The translations under genes were made by a program, and so were the position numbers. From positions 62,001 through 126,000 of the forward strand of contig JAJKFJ010021811.1 in NCBI GenBank assembly GCA_027382625.1: a stretch of 64,000 bases of DNA, read 5' to 3'. The notes beneath the pieces were generated by a model. That model did no database searches, was not told the origin of the DNA, and was given only the letters and a program-made list of their open reading frames with translations. Source of the stretch: Tetmemena sp. SeJ-2015. Taxonomy: Eukaryota; Ciliophora; Spirotrichea; Sporadotrichida; Oxytrichidae. Shown here piece by piece: positions 35,221-45,567 of this stretch; within the stretch, counting starts at the first letter, position 1; the number at the start of each line of letters is the position of its first letter.

Positions 35221-36787
35221 ATGGTAGAGAGTTCAAGTTAAAGTTAAAATGAACCTCATCCCAAATAGGCGATTGCCTTAGGTGAGGAGCCTCTGTATGT
35301 ATTGAGGCACGACGTCTTCTATGACGATGATCAACAAGCTAACTATAAATTAATTTGTGATCAGCATATCTTTTAAAGTAGTAGCATTTTAATTTCTCTT
35401 TTGAAACTAATAGACAAGAGAGTTTTCTGAGATCGTTTTTGTGAAGAAGTTTAACAACTTCATAAAGGCAGTTCTGATAAATAACTATACAGATCTACTC
35501 AAGAAGTACTTGAAATGCTTATTGCAATATGAAGTATGAGCACAAATATTTATGATTGAAAGAATACAACCCAAGTGTGTTCGACCTGTGCTCTGGGAAA
35601 GGTGGAGATTTGGGGAAATGGATTCGCAAAAAGCCTTCTCACTATGTGGCTCTGGAATATCAAGAGTAGCTTACCTAGGCAGCTATAGAAAGACTCAGAG
35701 ATAGATAAAAAGATATAAATGCTAATTTTAATGTGTAGAGATAGCAGTGGTAGATCCGGTGGCAACTAGATTAAGTTCTCAAGCATTTTTGTCGTTGCAG
35801 ATGCGGGAGATGCAACCATGACAATTGATAAAGTACTCACAGACAACAAACTCAGAGATATCAAGGAGCCAGTAAATTCAAGTACATTGTTATAGGAGTA
35901 GATTTATAATTTGCTTTATCTATTTCTAATAAAGTTTAATGTTTGACATAGTGAGTTGCCAATTTGCAATGCACTACATGTTTGAAAATGAGTCCAAGTT
36001 AATTATTTTTAATTTTAAAAGTTAAGAGCTTTCTTGCATAATGTGTCTTGTCGCCTGAACCCAGGTGGCTACTTCATCGGAACAACTATTGACTCGGATA
36101 GAGTAGTTGCAGAGATGAGAAACAGAGGTGGCTCAAAGATGACGATTGGAAACAAATTTTACCAAATCAGATTTGGGCAGACTGCCTTCCCCAAAGACTA
36201 AGGAGCTACATATATATGTGAACTAACTTTTAAAATGTCTTGAGAGCATTTGGGCTATAGTACTATTTCTATCTGAAGGATGCAATTGGAAGAGACCGCT
36301 TCCTAGATGACTAGAAGATTCACGTGCCAGAGTACCTAGTCATCTTTGACAAATTTGAAGAGCTGGCCAAAGAGTATTCGCTCAAACTAGTGGAGAGGAA
36401 GAACTTTCATTTAAAAAACTCAAATCCTAGAAAATTCCGATATCATACTCTATCTATATATTTTCATGAGTACTATCAGGAAAGTGTAAATCCTTCCAAC
36501 TAAGAAAGCTAAAATACCCAGCACTAAACTTACTAAGAAATATGAAAATTCCATCCCTAGTTTTCTATGATTAATTTAAAACTGATCTCTTTGACAAGAT
36601 GGTAGGGAGGGAACTCAAAACTCTAGGAGTCTAGTAAGATGACATAGCCGATCAATTTGAGATATGTGGCATGTACCAAATCTTTGCCTTTCAAAAGCTT
36701 GGGCAGCGTACTCCAAAGAGTCAGAGAGCGGGCCCGCGGTTCGGCAACTTCAAATTTTGCAGAGAAATTAATATGAGAAATATTTGA
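35221..36787 (+). CDS. mRNA cap guanine-N7 methyltransferase
   Basis: ATG at 35221, TGA at 36785-36787. With six IESs removed the protein reads through. It has REFSEIVFVKKFNNFIKAVL (the family's RNFNN-type motif), FDLCSGKGGDLGKW (SAM-binding motif I), VVADAGDATM, FDIVSCQFAMHYMFENES, LNPGGYFIGTTIDSD, PEYLVIFDKFEELAKEY, NFHEYYQE, and a C-terminal CGMYQIFAFQKLG. This set and order is that of the RNMT/Abd1 family, which methylates the guanine cap of nuclear mRNA at N7 using SAM. One part near 36540-36600 still needs a join I could not place. No other complex partner is nearby. Every IES is unambiguous from family conservation, making this the best-supported IES-containing gene in the window. Confidence 0.9.
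35341..35409 (+). other. IES, pointer AACTA
   Basis: Repeat at 35341-35345 and 35405-35409. Deletion of 64 nt joins DDDQQAN to QQTREFSEIVFVKKFNN; unspliced, the frame stops at TGA. Confidence 0.85.
35510..35561 (+). other. IES, pointer TTGAAA
   Basis: Repeat at 35510-35515 and 35556-35561. Deletion of 46 nt joins DLLKKYLK to EYNPSVFDLCSGKGG. No intron has the right phase. Confidence 0.9.
35697..35744 (+). other. IES, pointer AGAGATAG
   Basis: The 8-bp repeat is at 35697-35704 and 35737-35744. Deletion of 40 nt joins AAIERLRD to SSGRSGGNQIKFSSIFVVAD. Confidence 0.8.
35996..36024 (+). other. very short IES, pointer AAGTTA
   Basis: Repeat at 35996-36001 and 36019-36024. Deletion of 23 nt joins MFENESKL to RAFLHNVSCRLNPGG. 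This is the shortest IES assigned. Confidence 0.85.
36203..36247 (+). other. IES, pointer GAGC
   Basis: Repeat at 36203-36206 and 36244-36247. Deletion of 41 nt joins AFPKDQGA to FGLQYYFYLKDAIG. Confidence 0.8.
36405..36467 (+). other. IES, pointer TTTCAT
   Basis: Repeat at 36405-36410 and 36462-36467. Deletion of 57 nt, a multiple of three, joins ERKNFH to EYYQESVNPSN, matching the family's NFH-x-(F/Y)-Y motif. Confidence 0.8.
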
Positions 36788-36913
36788 GAATCAGTAAAAT
36801 TAGAGCTCTAATTAAGTATGTTGACAAATTTCTTTAACCTCTCATCTCCTTTGTTTTAATCTACTTATGAATAAAATGGACTTTTAAGTTTTAGATTGAT
36901 TAAATTAAGTTTG

Positions 36914-39154
36914 ATGATATCTTTTGTGAACTAGCAACAGCAGCAATAACAATTGAGTTAAGAGGGAATGAAAGAGTTTGAAGACTTCATCTCTCTCATG
37001 AAAAGCAAAGGGCTCGGTAATAAATAAATCTAATCACTTCTTCTTATGCATACATGCATGAATCACTCAAAAAATTATAGGACTACATTTCTTAGAATCT
37101 CTCCACCTTAGAAGACAAGATTTTTGTGATGTTGAGTAACCTCAAAATGTTTGTGTAGAAAGATAAAAAAGGACTTGGCTTTCCGATTGCCAGTCAGATT
37201 AAAAAAAATGGAGAAATTATCATTTGAATTTAAATCAGATTCTCAAAATTTTTGGAAAAATCTATGAGTAAGTTTTCCTTGAAGCTATTATAACTTGTTA
37301 ACAATGCCCTCAGACTCGTTCTCTTTCATCTCTCTCTCCTGACTAGCACTTTTACCTAACCTCTATTTAGAAAGCAAGTTGATAGCTACTTTGATTCTGC
37401 AATAAAGTTGCACGAGTGCTCTAAAAATATCCAGATATAGCAACCTCGAACTCAACCACTGAGTCTTCAGCAGAGACAGCCCCTTTTCAAAGGGAAGAAG
37501 TTTGCTGGAAATGCTGGAAAGATCCTCCACGCTGCTGAGTTGCAAGATGACAAAGACTTCATTTACAATCCAAGATTCTAAGACTTTGGCAAGACACTAG
37601 CTACAAGCCATCTCCTCAAGGATGAAAATGAAGGACTGTCTGAGATTGACAAGTTTAAAAGTTTCATTTTACATATAAGTATAAGTTTTGCGACAACTAG
37701 ATAGTTGTACAAAGTTCAGTACAAGATCTTGGAAGAGAACATGACCATCTTTTCAACTCACACCTCCTCCGATCTAACAGTGGCAACTCCTCATTGCTAG
37801 TTCGAGAGTAGATCTATCTTTCAGTAGCCTGAGCTTTTGCGAGTATTCTGCCAGGAATTGAACTTAGAGGCACTCAACACACCAGTCTCGACTTCTCTGA
37901 ACGATTTGAGGTAAGGAATATTTTGCGCTGTCTTAAGATTCGTTTGTAGATACAAGCTCAAATTTGAGGTTGAATAAATGGTTTAACATGCCTGTAGGTC
38001 GCAAGCCGACTAAAACGACAATGCGTCTGCTATTGGACTCACTGATGAATATCTGGCGCAGATGAATAGAGAGTTTGAGTGCAAAGGGGTGAAGAACGAG
38101 CACTGGGAGGAGATTTGCTCAGTCATTAACCTCCTCACTCCGCTTTAATTTTTTAAGTTCAACGCCTGGTAGTCCTGTCAACAGATCTAAAGCCAATCTC
38201 TCTTTGATATCACTGAATCAAAACAAGCCCGATGAGTTGATGAGTCCAAGCAGAAGGCGCTGTTTGAATTCCTCTAGTCTCGATCAGTCAGAACTTTAAG
38301 AGCAACCTTTTGGTCTCAAGAAGGAAGAGGAACTAGATTAGTAGTTTGAATCTATTGGAGGCTTGCCACTAAGAATTAAAGATGAAATTGTAGATTGGAA
38401 GATCACTGACTAAAGATTTGATGAGTGCAGAGATCTCTTTGACTAAGTCTTTCCTCAAAAAGTTCCAAGGAAGCGGTACTTCTTTTTTCCTCATATTTGT
38501 AAGTAACTTTATTACTTCAGCTCAAGGAAGAGCGTGCCAAAGAGCAAGCGAACAACCTCAAGAATCGGGGTTTAAAACTAGCGTAGCCAGGAATCAGAGC
38601 TCCAGCAAATCAAGCAAGTAGATGAAGACTACAACTCTGATTCCTCGATTGAGATAATAGAACCAAGTTAAACGCAAGTATTTTCAAATGCTCTTCAGCA
38701 TCAACCAGCAATCAATTAGCCTTCTTTTCAAGAAGACTAAAGTCTACATCATCATCAGACCACTTAAAGATTGACGTAAGGATAAGGCAGCAGAATTGAA
38801 GACTTTGATTTGGATGATGAGCTGACTATTATATAAGCAGATGAGTGGGACAGAAGCCTGATGCAAGCAAGAGAGTAATCACTCGTCTCTGCTCAAGACT
38901 CAAGGATGATAGTAGACGAGTCTTACAGCTTGATGGTGGACAACAGCTTCTCAAACTGCGGGAGATCTTCTAGCACTTGGGAAGGCCTGGAGAAGATCTC
39001 AAGGAAGGAGAGATAGCAAGAGATTTAGGAGCTTTAAAATGGATTTGGAGGTGGGGGCTAAGTTTCAGACTTCTTGGAGTTTGTGAAGTCGCTCCTCCAC
39101 TCTCAAAACATCCACCCTAGTTTGCAACAAGATATTTAAAAGCATTCATTATGA
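36914..39154 (+). CDS. hypothetical protein, coiled coil at N-terminus, Gln/Ser-rich
   Basis: I do not recognise it. The ATG at 36914 opens MISFVN followed by seven Gln, several of them from TAA/TAG. A helical region KGLKKLQDYISQNLSTLEDK is obtained by removing 37018-37071 (short CTC repeat), and IES 37194-37241 joins PIASQI to LKIFGKIY. A GTAAGT intron ends near 37316 and another (GTAAGG...TTGTAG) lies near 37913-37951. A long middle (HECSKNIQIQQPRTQPLSLQ and on) leads to an acidic C-terminus with DFDLDDELTIIQADEWDRSL. TGA is at 39152-39154. About 650 residues after removal. No catalytic motif is visible. Confidence 0.6.
37194..37241 (+). other. IES, pointer TCAGATT
   Basis: Repeat at 37194-37200 and 37235-37241. 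Deletion of 41 nt removes an in-frame TGA and joins GFPIASQI to LKIFGKIY. Confidence 0.75.
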
Positions 39155-39260
39155 ATTTTTTTGTGGTTCAAATTTTCTAGAAAAAATCAATTTTATTACT
39201 ATTGGTATGCTAAACTCATTCTTGTTGTAAAAGTAAAAAATTTTATTTTAAGAATAGTAT

Positions 39261-39750
39261 ATGTTATTTAAACAAGACCTGCTAGAGATGAAGAAACTAA
39301 CTTCAATCAAAGAGTTGAAAGAAGTTCTCTACCAAACCATCATGCGAGAAACTCATACCCACTCTTCTGCTTAATATTTTAAGGAAATATAAGTAGGATG
39401 ACTAGTAAATAAAAATAAAGTGAATAACTACTCTGAATTATAAATCCAATTTAAACCTGAGTTGATAAAAATTGATTTTAAAAAAAATTATAAAGATTGA
39501 AGTCCTATTTAAGTTAGTATAGAATATTTGTGCTGGTAATAAGAAGATGCTTTTGGAGGAGCTCCTATCTTGGGAGGCAAGCAGACTGATAGAGTATGGT
39601 TGCTCTACTCAGCTTGCTTTTGTGGGTTTACTTCATGTAGTAGCTGAGAACGACCTTCATCTTCAAAAGACAATAAAATGTGTATTTAATCTTGAGATGG
39701 GAGGACTTGACTCCGATGACTTCGACATATTGATTTCAGCCAGACAGTGA
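39261..39750 (+). CDS. small hypothetical protein
   Basis: The ATG at 39261 gives MLFKQDLLEMKKLTSIKELK and on to HSSAQYFKEIQ. The AT-rich stretch 39385-39545 is then out of frame and must be an intron or IES. The last exon, in the frame LLEELLSWEASRLIEYGCST, ends LDSDDFDILISARQ with TGA 39748-39750. The acidic and hydrophobic mix looks coding. A competing frame through 39555-39640 joined at an ATAAG repeat cannot be excluded. Function unknown. Confidence 0.45.
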
Positions 39751-40013
39751 TGAACCTTTTTCAAATCTTTTGACAACAACTAAGGGACCGCGCGACTGAT
39801 TGACAGTTTCTCTTTTTTAAGTTTTAACTTATTTTGTGAAACTATATGCCTGAGTGAACAAGCGAGCACCTTTTATTTTGAAGCCTTATATTTGAAGTTA
39901 TTTCTCAGAATTCAATTTATTTCACACCTGAATAATCTCACAGTCAAGTTTAGATTTGTTATTTTTGAATTAATATTCTCTCTAGTAACGCACTCAAATA
40001 TTTATTCATCATA

Positions 40014-41218
40014 ATGGAAAATTAAGCAGACAGTTTCTTTTCAGGACTGGTAGTTGGAGGCGGCCTAATTATCCTACATCAACTCTACGATTTGCTAAAA
40101 GCGCATTTAGAAAACTCCACCAAGCCACTTATCCCTAAATTTGTAATTAAGTTAGGATTTTAATAAACGACCTCGGAAGATACCACCAGTTCTCTAGAAG
40201 AAGACAGTAGAATCTAACTTAGTAAGTACTAATCTCCAAAGCAAGATAATAACTTCTACTTATTTTAAGAGCACAGCAGTTTCTCAATCAGCTCCGACCA
40301 ACTAACCATAATTTTCATATGCTATAATTAAGTAAGTATACTATAAACTAGACTGCTCTATAAACATAGCTGGCACCGTCGTAAGAACCTAAGAAGCTTT
40401 CAAAGCGAGAGAAGCTGAAGCAAGAACTAATCGCATCACTGAAGCAGCATTTCGAAACTAGGACGACTGCTCCTGTGATCTCAGAGAGCAAGGAGAAGAA
40501 CTTGGTTCTCAGAAGGAGACAATCTGCTGATGAAACAGTTCCAGATTGTCTACTCCTAGAGTAGAGTGTGATAGGCATCATGCCAGAGCAGTTCTTCAAG
40601 GCTTTTAAAAATGTGCATGAGACACAGCACCTGTGGAACCTACACATCAAATCTTGCAACCTCATAGACAAGGATGGGGATACCAACATCATAGGTTATA
40701 TGTCCATTAATTCAATCAATATAGATTCATAGTGACAGTTTTCAAGTCTCCAGCAATGTTTGTGGCAGCAAGGATTGTAATGGATGCTGTGTACCTTGTC
40801 GAAGATATAGTTAAACTTTTGTTCATTCTTAAGATAAGGAGCGACACGAGTACATGAGCATTTTTTCAAGTCAGCAGACTGAGGACCAGTGGGAAGATTA
40901 CGCAAGGACGCACGACATAGAAGATTATGTGGTAGCCAAGTCAATTGTCTCAGGTCATTGGTTCAGGCCACTTTACAGCCCCTAGAACGAATATTCTATC
41001 TCTTTCAACTTTAGTTTTCAATAAGAGGTTATAGGAACATAGGTGGCTAACTATATGTATTTGACAATTTAAAGAACTCTATTTATATTTGATAGGTGTT
41101 CTATGTGAACCAAGCAGACATGGGTGGCAATGTGCCAACTTGGATAAAGACAACATTCGCACCCAAGGCTATTTCCGACAGCTGGGACTGCCTTTCTAAA
41201 TTCTGTGCCAAATTGTGA
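40014..41218 (+). CDS. membrane-anchored START-domain protein
   Basis: The ATG at 40014 opens MENQADSFFSGLVVGGGLII, a single hydrophobic anchor near the N-terminus, then a Ser/Gln-rich linker. From about 40550 the START-like region reads MPEQFFKAFKNVHETQHLWN and DKDGDTNIIGYMSIN. After an unresolved AT-rich gap (about 40730-40870) come YVVAKSIVSGHWFRPLY and SFNFSFQQEV. After a further gap (about 41033-41097), the terminal helix region VFYVNQADMGGNVPTWIKTT is followed by FAPKAISDSWDCLSKFC. TGA is at 41216-41218. The P-x-W-(I/V)..APKA ending is typical of START lipid-transfer domains, which carry sterols, phospholipids or ceramide between membranes; the ligand is unknown. The stop is only 19 bp from that of the opposing gene. 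Confidence 0.7.
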
Positions 41219-41237
41219 AAGACAAAGATATCGTAGA

Positions 41238-43370
41238 TCAACCTAGAAACTGAGAAAGGAGTATATATTTAGCTTAATTTGAATTTACTACTGACGATAT
41301 AACCTCTTTCACTTCCTAAAGTTTAAATTTATAGCGTCTCATAGCATGCTCAAGTTCATTTCTCATGAAAGCAGCCTGCTCGAGGACTTCAGGTGGATAG
41401 TTCTTCTTTTGAAGAGCAGGTGCAGGGTTCTTCTTCACCTCCTCTACTAGTTCAAACTAAAGGTTTATAGCTATGAATGGCAGATTTGAGTTTAAAGTTC
41501 GTAGGTGGATTCAGGAGCTTGGACGGAGAGCTCCTCTTGAATGCAGCTGAGAGGGATCTCTCCCATTGCAGGCTCATTGTTCGACTCTTGAGGAGACTGA
41601 CCGTAGGATACCTTAATTTTTCGCAGATTCATCTTGGTCATAGGCTGGGAGCAAGATGCCTGCCTAATTTTGTGCCTCTTGCCAGAGCTCTTCATTCATG
41701 TGGTCATCATAATTTTAACCTTGATATAAATAATTTTATGTAAGCCCAAACTGGTTCTTTCAGGAGTAGCAACCTTGACTGTGAGGAGGTGTTCCTGAGT
41801 GTGGATGCCCTTGAGCGCCTCGTCGTTGCCGAACTACAGATTCTTTCTGATTGAGTCGAAGTCTCAGTCGTTTAAAATACTTGACATCGTCTTATTTATC
41901 ATCTTTTTATATCGTTCATGCTCTAAGCTTGCGAGTGCTGCTGAGAATTGGCTTGCTGGTGCAGCTGCTGAGCTTGCTTCATTCCGGAAGAGCTGACTTG
42001 ATGGTGCTAGTAGCGAGTTACAACAGGTGCAGCTGCTACAGCTTGCTCGAGGTGAGGCTCAGAGTCCTACCTCAAAAACATTCTCTGCTCATCCTGTTCT
42101 CCGAGTTAGCAACTTCCAAGCCCGTCAAACACCAATGGCTTCTACTGCTGTTGTTGATGAGCAGCCAGTTCGTTCTCATCTTCTCCTTGAGCAGACTTTC
42201 TCTCTTCGTTGAATCCCTTGGTCTCTGGCTAGGATTCAAAAGCCTCAAACATTGGCTTCTCAGAGTGGGAATCCTGTCCTCTGATCTCCGAAACCTTGTG
42301 GAAATGCTGCTACTGTCTGGATTTAAGTACAATTGAATTTTTAATGTTGTGGATTGAGTCGAAATGGATCTGTGAGAGGCGTGAGAAGCGTTCTGTTGGT
42401 GATGGCTGACATTGCCTCTGTCTTAAATTGTAAGTGAGACAATATTAGTTATAGAGTAGTCTCTGTAGCTTCTCTGGTTGGTGTGAGAGCTAGCCCTGCT
42501 GTGGTTGAGTTGTTGAGGGGCAGGTCTCCTTGTTCCTGGCTGAGATTGGAAGCCGTTGTTAAGAGTCTAGAAGTATCAAGAATAAGTAAAAACTCATGAA
42601 TTGCAATTGAAGTCTCTGGAGGATGATCTTCTGCCGCCTCTTCCAAGATCATGAGTAAATCCCTGGGGTCTACCGCCTCTGTCGAATCCACAAATGAAAA
42701 AGAAGATCATTTCAATTGCCTAATGCAATAATTTTGAATCCTCTGAGGTTGTCGACTCTTGGAGATCTGATGAAGGATCTATCTCTAGAGGTAAAGCTAT
42801 TTCCCAAGGCTTGCCCTCTTCCTCTAAACTCATTTTAAGATAAAGAATCCTAGAAATGTAGACTATAGTCGTCTTAAGCTTTGACTTACCTTGCACTGGG
42901 TCTTGAGGAATCAAAAGTCCTTTGGGAGTCAAAGTTTCTTCCTTGGAAGGGAGGCTTGAAGCCACCACCTCCTCCATAGCCGCCTCTAGGATTGAAAGGA
43001 GCTCCGCCTGATCTTGAATGATCCTCCTCCTGTCCAAATTGCTTTCTATCAAAAATCTAGTCATAACATTAATTATCATATTGAATGCTTTGAGCGGAAT
43101 GAGTAGTCATTCTAGTGGAAGCTCTCATGTCTGCTGCCCACCAAGCCATCATCATCTGTGATGTGGAGTCGAATTTGCTAGAATGTCGTTGTTGGTAAAT
43201 TTATAATCGAAATAATAAATTAAAATTGAATTCACTCTCATGGCTCTCAAAAAGTCAGCAGCACTCTCGAACACAGGCACGCGCTTCCTTTCTTTCCTCA
43301 AACTTTGATTTCTCTCAAAACTTTTCAGAGCTATCTCTCTACTCTTACTCTTCCCGTCTTCTCGTTCTCG
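41238..43370 (-). CDS. RGG- and Gln-rich protein
   Basis: TGA at 41238-41240. N-terminal blocks are VPVFESAADFLRAMR and, after a GT...AG intron, IRLHITDDDGLVGSRHESF. Then come an RGG-type region (FNPRGGYGGGGGFKPPFQGR), SSRPSARGRGQALGNSFTSR across a 68-nt GTAAGT intron, NLRGFDRGGRPQGF after IES 42684-42741, and RDFQTLNNGFQSQPGTRRP after IES 42570-42613. A Gln/His/Ala-rich middle follows (MKQAQQLHQQANSQQHSQ). The C-terminal helical end is LVEEVKKNPAPALQKKNYPP and MRNELEHAMRRYKFKLQEV. The repeated RGG boxes suggest RNA binding or condensate-type behaviour (inference). The start is not identified; the frame is open to about 43370 without ATG, and an ATG at 43241 is the nearest candidate. Confidence 0.6.
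42570..42613 (-). other. IES, pointer ACTTC
   Basis: GAAGT (plus strand) at 42570-42574 and 42609-42613. Deletion of 39 nt removes an in-frame TGA and joins GRRSSSRDF to QTLNNGFQSQPG. Confidence 0.75.
42684..42741 (-). other. IES, pointer GGATTC
   Basis: GAATCC (plus strand) at 42684-42689 and 42736-42741. Deletion of 52 nt joins RSPRVDNLRGF to DRGGRPQGFTHD, keeping the RG-rich frame. Confidence 0.8.
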
Positions 43371-43418
43371 TTCAACTCAAAAAGCACAGATAAGTAATAA
43401 GGCAGAAAGAGAGGGAGA

Positions 43419-43571
43419 ATGAAAGCGTGTCCTAGAGATAAGTCAAAGTCCAAACGTCAAGTAAACTTTGCAGCCGTACGCAAATCGAAATTAATGAGAG
43501 AGCCAAGAAGAGTGAACGCAAAAATTATAACCTCAAGCGAGCTAATCGCAGAATTAGAGGGAGCAGATTGA
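43419..43571 (+). CDS. small basic ORF, 50 codons
   Basis: The ATG at 43419 opens MKACPRDKSKSKRQVNFAAV and the frame ends ELIAELEGAD with TGA 43569-43571. It has good codon-like composition and a basic N-terminal half, but no homologue that I recognise. It lies between two minus-strand genes; its stop is 6 bp from the TGA of the gene opposite. It could equally be 5' sequence of the RGG gene read on the wrong strand. Confidence 0.3.
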   Translation: MKACPRDKSKSKRQVNFAAVRKSKLMREPRRVNAKIITSSELIAELEGAD

Positions 43572-43577
43572 AAATGC

Positions 43578-43965
43578 TCAACTCTCTCTGTAGACGATCT
43601 CCTCAGCCTCATCGATGTCGATCAGACCCATTTTGTGGAAACCCTCAGACTTGATGTCAAACAACACCTCGCCAATTAATAACTACTTCGTTTAAACTTT
43701 GCTAAGTAAATGTAAATTTCTTGGACATCTCTGCGTCTCATAGCACTTTATACATATTAAGAATAGTGAGGAATTAGACTGACCGTCTGAGTCAAAAGGC
43801 TTGTTGGAGACGAAAACTTCACAAGTGTCCTCATCAATTTCAGTGTCGATCTGCAGATTCAATCAAATACTGGTTGAAAGATAGCGCTATCTATTTATGC
43901 CAGAGCTCTGTGAAGATCTCTGAGAGCCCTACTTTTTTAATAAAACCTTTAATTTATTCACTCAT
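43578..43965 (-). CDS. small acidic hypothetical protein
   Basis: The ATG at 43965 opens MSEQIKGFIKKVGLSEIFTE. IES 43849-43892 joins ELWHK to QIDTEIDEDTCEVFVSNKPF, then DSDG. An AT-rich, frame-neutral stretch (about 43705-43790, with GTCAGT...CTTAG ends) is probably an intron. The C-terminus GEVLFDIKSEGFHKMGLIDI ends DEAEEIVYRES with TGA 43578-43580. It is small and acidic and vaguely EF-hand-like in spacing, but no canonical loop is visible. It starts 59 bp downstream of the stop of the DUF2804 gene on the same strand. Confidence 0.55.
43849..43892 (-). other. IES, pointer AGAT
   Basis: ATCT (plus strand) at 43849-43852 and 43889-43892. Deletion of 40 nt removes a TGA and joins FTELWHK to QIDTEIDEDTCEV. 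Confidence 0.7.
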
Positions 43966-44024
43966 CAAAGTAATAGACAGAACTAATCGAATATCTTAAT
44001 TCAAATCTTAATTGGATCTGATAA

Positions 44025-45293
44025 TCACCACCTTGCTCTCACATGCTCAACAGTACCGAGAATATTTGACAACTTGATCAGCTCTCCATCTACCTGGCAC
44101 TCACCTGACCAGAGCCCATAGACAAGGTATTGCGTGATGCCGAATACAATAGCATGTGCTCCGTCTTTAGCATTACCTACAGGCTCAAACTTCAAGTCGC
44201 AATGTCTGCCAGGGAAAGCCTAATTCTTTCTCTCAGTTTTAAAGATATGAGTCTACATGAGATTCTCCTCACTGTAAGAGAGCTCAGTTTGATCCAGCTT
44301 AATCATCCTGCCATCTACAGTCAAGAAGTCTTCATAAAACTTCCTGCCATCATAGGGATTGAAATCAGTTCCGATGCCATCTCCCATATTCAAGGAGATA
44401 GTCTTGCCAAGAGCCTCAACATAGGCAGTGAAACTTGCCCAGTACCAATTGGTATTGTAGGGGAAGTGTGCTCTTCCATTATCATAGAGCCCCAAGCATT
44501 TATTCTCCTTGGTGTCGTCGCATCTGAATCGCCTGCCATCGTATTCGTAATGACCCCTAGCCTAGATTCCAAACTTCTTCTTGTTGGCAAAGTAGAGTTT
44601 TCTATCTTCTGTCAGAGGCATGAGGAAAAACTAGTCGTCTACCTTGTCATCATCCAGCTTTAGGAAGGCTCTGAAGCCAATCTTGGGAGCGTTGATGGTG
44701 ACTTCTAGGTTGTAGCCACTCTCGCTATTCTAAGATAAAGGAACTCTGGCAACTTAGACTAAGAAGTCTCCGCTCTCCAGTTTCATAGTGCTTTCCCATT
44801 CTACAGAGTTGAGGGCGATGTTGGGGCATTAAGTAGGTAGGAACTCTTGAATCTTGCGGTCTTTAATCATGGTGTGAGGGTTCTTACGGGGATACACTTG
44901 CACAGACGTCACACACGCAGGCCAGAAGTTTGTGATGGGGATTAAATGCAAATGCTCATTCATTCATGATTTGAGAAAGGATTTGAACTACTACCTCTGG
45001 GAGATAATAATTGAAATTGACTATTGAATGAGATAGAACATGACGAAGTTCCAGGCTCTGAACTTCATATAGGAGTACTCTTGAGAGAAGAATGGAGTGA
45101 CAGCCTGATCGTAATTGACCTCGTAGTTGCTTGCAACTCTGCTAGACCAGCCATTAAACTTTAATGCGCCATCGTGATTTAGTATCTTTATCTTGCTTCC
45201 TTCTTCTGTTTGGCTATAGGATTTTAAAGAGTACTTTAAGGATTACCTCTTTTGGTTTAGGATAGCTTCATGATCAAGCTGCTACTGAGTCAT
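44025..45293 (-). CDS. DUF2804 family protein
   Basis: ATG at 45293 (MTQQQLDHEAILNQKR). A GTAATC...ATAG intron follows, then LKFNGWSSRVASNYEVNYDQ, YMKFRAWNFVMFYLIQ, SVEWESTMKLESGDFLVQVA, GHYEYDGRRFRCDDTKENKC, HFPYNTNWYWASFTAYVEAL, SLNMGDGIG and LKFEPVGNAKDGAHA. The Trp-rich blocks and the glycine-rich GDGIG segment are the pattern of DUF2804, a beta-rich family of unknown biochemical role found in bacteria, fungi and protists. TGA is at 44025-44027. A gap near 44940-45000 (GTAGTA donor) and one near 44230 are likely introns or IESs. An upstream in-frame extension (GFERIHAPYSVLKFNQRG) might be coding, so the start is tentative. Confidence 0.7.
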
Positions 45294-45567
45294 TCCTCGT
45301 TGATTGAACTTGAGCACTGAATAGGGAGCATGGATTCTTTCGAAGCCTAGAAGAGCCAGCCCCACAAATCAATAATCAATCCTAAAAATAAAATTTATTT
45401 GTATTTATAAATGTGAGACAGGTTAAAATCTGTTTGATTGCCATTTAATGCTTTGGTAACAAATATCTGCAATTTATTAACTCATCCCAGCTCTTTTGTA
45501 AATCATTTTAAAGAGTATTTAAGGAGCAGAGGGAGAAGAATTAATAATTAATTATTTTTTAAATTTG

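Noticed and set aside
35533..35560. A 29-nt GT...AG intron in the cap methyltransferase gene
   Set aside because: GTATGA...GAAAG exists, but it gives the wrong phase and a broken motif. Removal between the two TTGAAA repeats restores YLKEYNPSVFDLCSGKGG exactly.
35731..35770. A GT...AG intron starting GTGTAG in the cap methyltransferase gene
   Set aside because: It also keeps frame, but the exact 8-bp repeat AGAGATAG just upstream explains the insert better and keeps the codons of the following exon.
41799..42336. Long plus-strand open frames rich in Leu and Ser
   Set aside because: They are antisense shadows of the minus-strand Gln/RGG-rich gene, whose frames continue across IESs.
44130..44663. 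A 177-codon plus-strand open frame
   Set aside because: It is the antisense of the DUF2804 gene, which shows family motifs and ends at TGA.
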